Of a DNA stretch of 7,398 nucleotides, positions 1-4,579 are shown piece after piece. The notes under the pieces were generated by a model. It was not told the origin of the DNA and did not search any database. It worked only from the letters and a program-made list of their open reading frames with translations. The stretch is taken from contig JAQWDG010000085.1 in assembly GCA_028705545.1 (NCBI GenBank), forward strand, positions 1-7,398, in the 5' to 3' direction. The position numbers and the translations under genes are program-made. This DNA comes from Methanoregula sp. Its GTDB lineage: Archaea > Halobacteriota > Methanomicrobia > Methanomicrobiales > Methanospirillaceae. The number at the start of each line of letters is the position of its first letter. Positions within the stretch are counted from its first letter, which is position 1.

Positions 1-981
1 AAGAAAAAGTTCAAACTGGCCCCGAAAAAAGGGAAGGTGCTGGTAAAGGCACCGGCCCGGATCCACCTCTCGGTCCTCGATATGAACCGGTTTGCGCCGG
101 ATCATGCAGGTGGCGGCGGGATCGGGTTTGCCATCCAGTGCTACTGCACCGCAGAGGCCGAGTGCACGAAAAAGGGCATTGAGATCGATTACAACCGGTC
201 GGCTATCATCGAAAATTTTGTTGCCGTATTTTCAAAAGCCGTGGGGTATACCGGCGGTTTCAGGATCAAGGCTGTCGATCACCAGAAAAAACATGTCGGC
301 CTCGGATCGACAAGCACCGTGATGATGGCGGTTGCAACTGCCATTAACGAGGCAGTTGGCGCACCGCTCACGAATGCCGAGCTGCGCAGGCTTATCGGCC
401 ATAACTATGTCGAAGAGACAGCGGACGGAAAAATAGCCTTTGGTTTTGAGACCGGTGTCGGTCCGGCCGCGAGCACGTATGGCGGCATGGCAGTGATGGG
501 AGACGAGCTCGTGCTCGTGTACCACCATCCGTTTGCGGAACAAAAAAACGTCTTTATCGTACTCCCTCCGTCAGACATCTCGTCGGCGGGAACAAAGGAG
601 TTCGATCTCTTAATGAACCGTGCGCGGACGCTCGATTACCGCGACCGGGAGCTCAAGGCATACTTTTTCATGATGGACCTTATCCCGGCGCTCGAACACG
701 AAGACGTAAAAAAAGCCGGTGACATCATCTGGGAGATAGAGTTCCGTGGCTCGAAACGTGCCGAAGTCGAACACCACAGTTACCGGATCTACCAGTATAT
801 GAGCATGCTCCGCGAGGCCGGCCTCGAATTCGTCGGGATGAGTTCGGTCGGGCCCGCAATCGCAATCATCACCGACCGGGACAAAAAAGCCGTTCAGAAA
901 ATCCTCAAGCCCATCGGTCTTGAGATTGCCATCGAGACAAAGGTCGATAACAAGGGCATGACCGTCACGCACCGCAGATAA
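1..981 (+). CDS. Beta-ribofuranosylaminobenzene 5'-phosphate synthase family protein (GHMP superfamily), 5' end uncertain
   Basis: The protein resembles RFAP synthase, which joins PRPP and 4-aminobenzoate (or 4-hydroxybenzoate), releasing CO2 and diphosphate, in an early step of methanopterin biosynthesis in the cytosol. Visible marks, numbering from the GTG at 37: an N-terminal APARIHLSVLDMN strand/turn, a GGGGIGFAI glycine-rich stretch near residues 25-33, a GHMP-type HVGLGSTSTV nucleotide-binding-like loop near 86-95, an FGFETGVGPAASTYGG segment near 135-150, and a C-terminal GMSSVGPAIAI motif near 267-277. The GTG at 37 gives 314 aa, about the family length, but a purine run (GGGAAG) touches it directly and is too close to act as a Shine-Dalgarno site. 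The frame stays open back to base 1 with Lys-rich codons, so the true start may be just outside the window. The stop is TAA at 979-981. The family call is fairly firm. The exact substrate is not, since related GHMP paralogs exist in methanogens; mptG would be the symbol if orthologous. Confidence 0.78.
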   Translation, partial: KKKFKLAPKKGKVLVKAPARIHLSVLDMNRFAPDHAGGGGIGFAIQCYCTAEAECTKKGIEIDYNRSAIIENFVAVFSKAVGYTGGFRIKAVDHQKKHVGLGSTSTVMMAVATAINEAVGAPLTNAELRRLIGHNYVEETADGKIAFGFETGVGPAASTYGGMAVMGDELVLVYHHPFAEQKNVFIVLPPSDISSAGTKEFDLLMNRARTLDYRDRELKAYFFMMDLIPALEHEDVKKAGDIIWEIEFRGSKRAEVEHHSYRIYQYMSMLREAGLEFVGMSSVGPAIAIITDRDKKAVQKILKPIGLEIAIETKVDNKGMTVTHRR

Positions 982-1042
982 AAACCGGTCCTCCTGAAAA
1001 ATCCCCAAAAGAGATGCACTCTGCGGATACGTCCGGCTGCAG

Positions 1043-1123
1043 GAGGTTGCCCCGATCGATCTCAGAGATCGATCGGTCCGATCGGTTTTTTTAGAGAACG
1101 ACAAATGAAGGGAGGAGGCGACC
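1043..1123 (+). repeat. GATC-rich direct repeat, copy 1
   Basis: This 81-bp unit aligns along its length with 1264-1345. Both begin GAGGTYGCCCCGAYCGATCTCAG, share the core GATCGGTCCGATC, run into a T tract, and end with an ATGAAGGGA segment and GGCGACC. Copy 1 contains a 25-base palindrome at 1052-1076 with 12-nt perfect arms (CCGATCGATCTC) around a single A, followed by the core at 1071-1083 and seven T at 1086-1092. Five GATC sites lie between 1054 and 1083. It could be a mobile or REP-like intergenic repeat, a structured RNA, or a tandem terminator; the sequence alone does not decide. Confidence 0.8.
1052..1092 (+). terminator. Hairpin plus T tract, possible terminator of the GHMP gene
   Basis: A 12-bp perfect stem (1052-1063 with 1065-1076) with almost no loop is followed after nine bases by seven T (1086-1092). 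It lies about 70 nt downstream of the GHMP stop codon and no closer T tract is present. Archaeal RNA polymerase terminates on T tracts, so termination here is plausible. The one-base formal loop means the innermost pairs would open in RNA. Confidence 0.45.
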
Positions 1124-1146
1124 TTCAACAAGTGAGAGGGAGGGGG

Positions 1147-1204
1147 TCGGTCCGGCCATGATATGAGATCGGCCGGACCGATCGGTTGTAAAAACGATCG
1201 GTCC
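1147..1204 (+). repeat. Two overlapping inverted repeats sharing a middle arm
   Basis: Between the direct repeats lie two perfect inverted repeats. The first pairs TCGGTCCGGCC (1147-1157) with GGCCGGACCGA (1171-1181) over a 13-nt loop. The second pairs GGACCGATCG (1175-1184) with CGATCGGTCC (1195-1204) over a 10-nt loop. Bases 1175-1181 are needed by both, so in RNA the two hairpins exclude each other. The third copy of GATCGGTCCGATC is at 1196-1208. Such alternatives are typical of switches, but they may simply result from inverted copies of the same repeat core. Confidence 0.7.
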
Positions 1205-1263
1205 GATCACCCGGTACCGTCTGAACTTCCACGCGAAATGCCGGCCGGGAAACTGGAATAAAA

Positions 1264-1345
1264 GAGGTCGCCCCGACCGATCTCAGGGATCGATCGGTCC
1301 GATCATTTTTTTTGCGGATCTGCAATGAAGGGAAAGGGGGCGACC
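1264..1345 (+). repeat. GATC-rich direct repeat, copy 2
   Basis: This is the second copy of the unit at 1043-1123, same orientation, 221 bp further on. Differences are scattered substitutions and small length changes around the T tract. The long palindrome of copy 1 is imperfect here, but an 8-bp stem (GACCGATC, 1275-1282, with GATCGGTC, 1292-1299) is kept and is followed by the core GATCGGTCCGATC at 1292-1304 and eight T at 1306-1313. Keeping pairing potential and a T tract while other bases drift is compatible with selection on an RNA hairpin, although two copies cannot prove it. Confidence 0.8.
1275..1313 (+). terminator. Hairpin plus T8, second terminator-like signal
   Basis: An 8-bp stem (1275-1282 with 1292-1299) is followed by eight T (1306-1313) inside the second direct repeat. 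It repeats the arrangement seen in copy 1 and would act on plus-strand transcripts reading through from the left. Confidence 0.4.
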
Positions 1346-1445
1346 GGTTTTTTTAAGGCCGGGGCGATCAATCTTTTTTTTAACGATTCGTTTGTAACCG
1401 GAATTTTTTCCCGGAATGCTACAGTAGATTTCAGGATCCTTTTTG

Positions 1446-1482
1446 TCACGGGTACGACATTTTTTCGGGCCCGTGATTTTTT
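1446..1482 (+). terminator. Hairpin plus T6 terminator-like signal
   Basis: TCACGGG (1446-1452) pairs perfectly with CCCGTGA (1470-1476) across a 17-nt loop, and six T follow directly at 1477-1482. This has the classical intrinsic-terminator shape. Its distance (over 460 nt) from the GHMP stop suggests either a backup terminator or the end of an unannotated short plus-strand transcript from the repeat region. Confidence 0.45.
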
Positions 1483-1739
1483 ATAGAAAAACTGGCTCTG
1501 GAGAAATCGTTTCCCCGGAACCAAACCGTATTTACCAGGGTGACCCCCTCTCTCCCCAATGGGGGTGGCCACCCACGGAGACGACGCCCCCTTGACCTCC
1601 CTGCCGAATAAAAAAATTTTCAATTGTGCGTCCCGTGCCCGGATTTGCTCCACGGGGCGAGCCCCAACGAGACGGCGAGCACCTGTGGTTCCCTCTCGAA
1701 CAAAATTCAGGATGTCTCTTACGGTTTTCTACAGAACCC

Positions 1740-1773
1740 AAAAAAAATCTATATGGATATCCCGAACGGGATA
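1740..1773 (-). terminator. Terminator of the dedA-family gene
   Basis: Reading the minus strand after the dedA TAA, a hairpin with 7-bp perfect arms (TATCCCG at 1773-1767, CGGGATA at 1764-1758, two-base loop) begins four bases beyond the stop. Eight T follow on the minus strand (A run at 1740-1747 on the plus strand), ten bases after the stem. Position and shape fit the 3' end of the dedA mRNA. Confidence 0.7.
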
Positions 1774-1776
1774 GCT

Positions 1777-2433
1777 TTAGTCCCCTTCCGGCTTCTTTCT
1801 CCGGCACGAGGAGATGAGGCCGGCAATGATAGCGAGAATTGCAGCCCCGGTCAGGGCCATGACCCCAAGGAGCATCAGGCTCATGTTCTCTTTTACTATG
1901 GAAAGGGTTCCAAGGTAATACCCGCCAAGCACGAGAAGCAGCGTCCAGGCCACTGCGCCAAGGATATTATAGAACAGGAACCTGCGGTATTTCATGGAGC
2001 CGACACCGGCCAAAAACGGTGCAAAGGTCCGGACAAAGGGCACGAACCGGGCGACAAAAATGGTCGCTCCACCCCACCGGTCGTAGAAACAATGCGTGCG
2101 TTCGATGTACTCTTTCTTGATAAGGCCCGGGAACTTTTCCATAAAAACCTTCAGGCCCAGGTAATTCCCCAGCCAGTAATTGACCGTATCCCCGATAACC
2201 GCCCCGAGAATGTAGACCGCGATAAGAAGTTCGAGGTTTAAGATCCCCGACGCTGCTGCGGCTCCCGAAACAAAGAGCAGGGAGTCCCCGGGCAAAAACG
2301 GCGTGATGACAAAGCCGGTCTCGCAGAAGATGATGACAAACAGGAGGAGATACGTCCAGATACCATATGCCTGTACAACCGATACGAGGTTCTGGTCGAG
2401 ATGGAAAATAATGCCGAGAAGCGACTCTATCAT
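1777..2433 (-). CDS. DedA family (SNARE-associated/VTT domain) integral membrane protein
   Basis: A 218-residue membrane protein that matches the DedA family closely. In bacteria, members support proton-motive-force homeostasis and some are lipid (undecaprenyl phosphate or phospholipid) flippases; the archaeal role is inferred. Seen in order: an N-terminal amphipathic stretch and HLDQNLV segment (11-17), a helix and re-entrant region with FCETGFVITPFLPGDSLLF (36-54), a glycine-rich helix with GDTVNYWLG (81-89), the family signature ARFVPFVRTFAPFLAG (128-143), and two C-terminal helices ending in a basic tail RRKK. The acidic and basic residues essential in E. coli YqjA/YghB appear conserved (E38, D50, R129, R135 here). 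The frame allows an upstream ATG at 2472, but that codon lies over the probable TATA box. The ATG at 2433 gives the usual family N-terminus and is preferred. It is divergent from the PEGA gene and has its own terminator. Confidence 0.93.
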   Translation of the reverse strand: MIESLLGIIFHLDQNLVSVVQAYGIWTYLLLFVIIFCETGFVITPFLPGDSLLFVSGAAAASGILNLELLIAVYILGAVIGDTVNYWLGNYLGLKVFMEKFPGLIKKEYIERTHCFYDRWGGATIFVARFVPFVRTFAPFLAGVGSMKYRRFLFYNILGAVAWTLLLVLGGYYLGTLSIVKENMSLMLLGVMALTGAAILAIIAGLISSCRRKKPEGD

Positions 2434-2456
2434 AGCTTGTACAGTAAATGGGGCGA

Positions 2457-2468
2457 CAGCATATATCA
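2457..2468 (-). promoter_or_regulatory. TATA box for the dedA-family gene
   Basis: On the minus strand a GATATATGC element (centre near 2463) lies about 30 bases upstream of the ATG at 2433. Archaeal transcription usually begins roughly 22-28 bases downstream of the TATA centre, so the mRNA would start within a few bases of this ATG. No Shine-Dalgarno sequence precedes it. Leaderless or near-leaderless translation is therefore likely. Confidence 0.5.
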
Positions 2469-2544
2469 ACATGGAGGGGTGTAGATGGATGGCGGCCGCT
2501 TTTTGGTTACAGGAAATGACCGGAAAACATGTTAATTTTGTGAA

Positions 2545-2552
2545 ACATATAT
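2545..2552 (+). promoter_or_regulatory. TATA-like box for the PEGA-domain gene
   Basis: ACATATAT at 2545-2552 sits about 65 bases upstream of the ATG at 2613, predicting a leader of about 35-40 nt. A second AT-rich stretch (TAAAAAAATAT, near 2556-2565) could serve instead. The leader carries a GAAGTGAT element (2601-2608), a partial match to the archaeal GGAGGTGAT Shine-Dalgarno consensus, a few bases before the ATG. Confidence 0.4.
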
Positions 2553-2612
2553 CGGTAAAAAAATATCAGATCAGATGTACCCTCTCCTTTGCATCTTCCC
2601 GAAGTGATTATC

Positions 2613-3470
2613 ATGACGCATATCTTTCAGCATATCCGGATGGGTGTCGTGGCCTGTTTTATCCTGGCAGTCCTTTTCCTGATCCTGCCGGTGCAGGCGT
2701 TCACGGCTGACTCCCTCAACATCACGGTAGACAAAAACGGCGACGCTTCGGCAGTCTTCCGTTTCACACTCGAAGGCGTTATCGAGAACGCAATCCCCGA
2801 ATCCGTGCTCCAGGAGCAGCTGGTAAAAGGACTTGCCACCAGTTCCGATCCGCCGCAGGTTGTCTCCTTTGATAAATCGCAGGCTTCCCTTATCCTGAAA
2901 AATTTCGCGGTGACAAACGATGTTGCGACCGGGACGGAGTACCAGACTGCACCGATGGACTTTAAAAAAGCGCAGCTGGCCCTGCAGAATTCTGCGGTGA
3001 GCACGGTAATCTCTGCCGATTTTTCCCCGGCAACGATCACGGTCACGTTCCCTGACGGCTATTCGCGGACGCTTGGGGATTCTTCCGCACTTCCGAGCCT
3101 CACGCATACGGTCGTTGACCCGACAAAAGCCGCTGCCGTCCCCACCGTGAACGCCTCGGCGCTCGGCGCGATAAAAGTAAGTACATCGCCGGCAACAGTC
3201 CATGTATACATCGATTCCGTGTATGCCGGCGAGAGCCCGGACACCTTTACCGGGATCTCCCCGGGCCAGCACGAAGTAATGCTCGAAGCAGACGGGTATG
3301 TGACCGCGACAAAAACGGTGACGGTCCGTGCCGGCGAAACCGCTACTATCTTTGAATCTCTTACCTTTGCAGAGACGCCGACAAAGAAGGCGGGCGTTAC
3401 CGGGACGGGGATTTGGGCATTTGCCGGTGTAGTGGCGGTCTGCGGAGTGATCGCCCTGCGTCGGAAATAA
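2613..3470 (+). CDS. Secreted, membrane-anchored PEGA-domain protein
   Basis: The 285-aa product has an N-terminal signal peptide or anchor (basic HIRMGVVACF start, hydrophobic core about 11-27, likely Sec cleavage near PVQA-FTA at 26-32). An extracytoplasmic beta-rich region follows at about 33-165 and matches no family I can name. Next is a PEGA-like domain at about 185-252 with the typical pattern of GAIKVSTSPATVHVYID, a glycine/proline turn and GQHEVMLEADGYV. A short linker (TKKAGVTGTG) leads to a C-terminal hydrophobic helix at about 267-282 and a final RRK stop-transfer tail. This topology places nearly the whole protein outside the cell, probably tied to the S-layer face of the membrane. 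PEGA domains are common on prokaryotic surface proteins and may bind other envelope components; function here is not known. A TTG at 2589 and a GTG at 2604 also lie in frame, but the ATG at 2613 has a better placed ribosome site. The one cysteine in the signal core is not in a lipobox. Confidence 0.85.
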   Translation: MTHIFQHIRMGVVACFILAVLFLILPVQAFTADSLNITVDKNGDASAVFRFTLEGVIENAIPESVLQEQLVKGLATSSDPPQVVSFDKSQASLILKNFAVTNDVATGTEYQTAPMDFKKAQLALQNSAVSTVISADFSPATITVTFPDGYSRTLGDSSALPSLTHTVVDPTKAAAVPTVNASALGAIKVSTSPATVHVYIDSVYAGESPDTFTGISPGQHEVMLEADGYVTATKTVTVRAGETATIFESLTFAETPTKKAGVTGTGIWAFAGVVAVCGVIALRRK

Positions 3471-3478
3471 CTGAACCC

Positions 3479-3484
3479 TTTTTT
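3479..3484 (+). terminator. T-tract terminator after the PEGA-domain gene
   Basis: Six T at 3479-3484 lie nine bases past the TAA stop of the PEGA gene. There is no hairpin before them. A bare T tract this close to a stop codon is a common archaeal transcription end. Confidence 0.45.
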
Positions 3485-3502
3485 ACGATTCAAAATCCGA
3501 CG

Positions 3503-3522
3503 TATCTGAAATCTTTCAGATA
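3503..3522. repeat. Perfect inverted repeat (TATCTGAAA arms)
   Basis: TATCTGAAA (3503-3511) and TTTCAGATA (3514-3522) are perfect 9-nt arms around two bases. It lies in the convergent intergenic region, after the PEGA T tract. No T tract follows directly on either strand, so it may be a protein-binding palindrome, an mRNA 3'-end stem, or chance. Confidence 0.55.
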
Positions 3523-3586
3523 TGTTTTAGCAGGAGTTGCGGGTATTTGTCTGATGATTCTCCCCCTCCCCGCTGATGCCCGGAGT

Positions 3587-3689
3587 TGCCCGGGCTTCTT
3601 GCCGGGCCCTCTGCTCGGGCAGATTACCGGTTCATTTTTCCCGATTAGGTAATTGCCCGCCGCGGGGACGCCCCGTCGGGGGCGGCGGG
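3587..3689. repeat. GC-rich palindromes in the convergent intergenic region
   Basis: Two GC-rich structures lie in the roughly 290-bp gap between convergent genes (3471-3763). The first pairs TGCCCG (3587-3592) with CGGGCA (3616-3621). The second pairs CCCGCCGC (3656-3663) with GCGGCGGG (3682-3689); inside it the 18-base centre reads GGGG-ACG-CCCC-GTC-GGGG, so the CCCC can pair with either flanking GGGG. These may form the 3' end of the methyltransferase mRNA (minus strand) or be an intergenic repeat. No T tract accompanies the second hairpin on the minus strand. The rest of the gap shows nothing I can assign. Confidence 0.55.
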
Positions 3690-3763
3690 AGCCATCGTTT
3701 GCATAAGCTATCATGAAAGAGCACTTTTTTCCAGATACTCCAGTCCTGTTCGTCTTTCCTGCC

Positions 3764-4393
3764 TTACAACACCCGGTTGAACTGTCCCGTGATCTCAGCC
3801 CGCGGGAAACGTTTTCCCCGCACGGTAAGGTCCCACGTATGCGTTTTACACTCCCCGCAAAACCGGCTGCCGGTAAGCGAACGCACTTCATCCTCGGTAA
3901 AATAATGCGTAGCAATCCCGTTCTTGCGCGCAAATGTCCAGGGTTCGCTTTCCGTGCCCTGCCCGGCCCGGAAGTCCTCCCGGGAGAATCCCGAGAAAAA
4001 CAAGGTACCTCCGGGCCGCAGCACGCGGGCGATCTCTTCAACTGCAATCTTCCGGTCTTTTTCCCGGAGATGGCCGATAACATGGAACGCCACCACGGCA
4101 TCGAATGCTCCCGCTGCAAACGGCAGGTGGCAGGCATCGGCAACGGCAACCTCTCCCACGGTTCTGGTAAAAACCTGCGATCTGCACAGGACTGTTGCGG
4201 ATAACGAGATATCGATACCGGTAACAACGCATCCCCGTTCCAGCAGCGCGGCAAACGTCTTCCCGTTCCCGCAGCCGAGTTCGAGGACCCGCTCTCCTCT
4301 TGAAAGCGCCGGCAGGTTATGCACCGCGCCGCCCCAGACCCGGCCTTTCCGGGCATATTCCTTTTCCCAGGGATTTTCAACACGAGCGGTCAT
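3764..4393 (-). CDS. Class I SAM-dependent methyltransferase
   Basis: A 209-aa Rossmann-fold methyltransferase, a common size for small stand-alone members. Motif I is VLELGCGNGKT (37-46), the SAM-binding glycine loop. The acidic residue ending strand 2 is D61 in VTGIDIS. The next motif is VADACHLPF (84-92), followed by AFDAVVAFHVIGHL (96-109) at strand 4 and LRPGGTLFFSGFS (125-137) at strand 5. The C-terminal third carries two cysteines (C179, C182) in FCGECKTHTW and a basic tail, possibly substrate-binding or metal-binding. The substrate cannot be told from sequence; small-molecule methylation is the default. The frame runs further upstream, to 4564, but the ATG at 4393 starts a normal N-terminus (MTARVENPWEKEYARKG). 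It is preceded by an AAGGA element and TATA-like sequence, and the upstream extension has no methyltransferase-like content. It is divergent from serS, separated by about 186 bp. Confidence 0.88.
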   Translation of the reverse strand: MTARVENPWEKEYARKGRVWGGAVHNLPALSRGERVLELGCGNGKTFAALLERGCVVTGIDISLSATVLCRSQVFTRTVGEVAVADACHLPFAAGAFDAVVAFHVIGHLREKDRKIAVEEIARVLRPGGTLFFSGFSREDFRAGQGTESEPWTFARKNGIATHYFTEDEVRSLTGSRFCGECKTHTWDLTVRGKRFPRAEITGQFNRVL

Positions 4394-4437
4394 TACAGGT
4401 TTTCCTTTATAAAAAACGGGTGTCCCGGCCAAATCAG

Positions 4438-4450
4438 TGTTTTTATTTCC
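4438..4450 (-). promoter_or_regulatory. TATA-like box for the methyltransferase gene
   Basis: On the minus strand GGAAATAAAAACA (4450-4438) lies about 50 bases upstream of the ATG at 4393, predicting a leader of about 25 nt that includes the AAAGGA ribosome-site-like element. A second AT-rich stretch, TTTTTTATAAAG at about 4416-4405, looks more like a TATA box but is too near the ATG unless transcription begins inside the gene. Confidence 0.3.
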
Positions 4451-4521
4451 GTCCCGGATTAATAACGTCCTGTTCGCGCCTTGCAACATAATAAAGGAAA
4501 ACGCGCCTACATAATACTGGA

Positions 4522-4530
4522 ACATAAATA
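4522..4530 (+). promoter_or_regulatory. TATA-like box for serS
   Basis: ACATAAATA at 4522-4530 is centred about 54 bases before the serS ATG at 4580, predicting a start of transcription near 4550 and a leader of about 30 nt. The leader contains GAGGT (4567-4571), a good Shine-Dalgarno match placed eight bases before the ATG. This supports 4580 over the ATG at 4481 that also lies in frame. Confidence 0.5.
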
Positions 4531-4579
4531 CGGGAAGACGTCCCCGGGCATTCGGGAGACGCACCCGAGGTCGTGCCAG

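Larger units (their letters stand above)
982..1776. other. Long gene-free intergenic region with repeats and terminator-like signals
   Basis: About 795 bases between the GHMP gene and the convergent dedA gene carry no convincing protein gene. The left part (1043-1345) holds a pair of GATC-rich direct repeats and overlapping inverted repeats. The middle part (1346-1490) has several T tracts of 6 to 8 bases, one behind a clear hairpin. The right part (1500-1776) contains a perfect 12-bp palindrome (GGGTGGCCACCC, 1563-1574), a GC-rich structured stretch at 1629-1665 followed on the minus strand by a 7-base T tract, and the dedA terminator. Reading frames here are short, rich in Arg, Ser, Gly or Phe, and look like by-products of the repeats and T runs. 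Confidence 0.7.

Noticed and set aside
1043..1345. CRISPR array
   Set aside because: Only two repeat copies, about 81 bp each and imperfect, separated by a spacer-like distance of 140 bp that itself contains the repeat core. No cas genes nearby.
1043..1345. Replication origin with ORB-like elements
   Set aside because: The repeats do not match the archaeal origin recognition box pattern I know, the region is not AT-rich, and no orc1/cdc6 gene is in the window.
1325..1486. A 53-codon plus-strand frame starting ATGAAGGGA in repeat copy 2 and ending TAG
   Set aside because: It has no ribosome site, its many Phe codons come from T tracts, its third-position base use is unlike the neighbouring genes, and it runs through a hairpin terminator. 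The matching start in repeat copy 1 leads to an unrelated 18-codon frame.
1303..1653. A 116-codon minus-strand frame over the T-tract region
   Set aside because: It is Lys/Arg/Pro-rich with no recognisable motif, and its Lys codons are largely the reverse of the T tracts. No promoter or ribosome site stands out.
3503..3652. A plus-strand frame with a signal-peptide-like stretch (LAGVAGICLMILPLPADA) after the PEGA gene
   Set aside because: It has no credible start codon or ribosome site at a suitable position, and the rest is encoded by GC-rich hairpins. Too weak to call a small secreted protein.
3490..4383. A 297-codon minus-strand frame overlapping the methyltransferase
   Set aside because: It is longer than the methyltransferase frame but is Arg/Gly/Pro-rich without domain signals. 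The overlapping frame at 3764-4393 carries all class I methyltransferase motifs, so this is its shadow.
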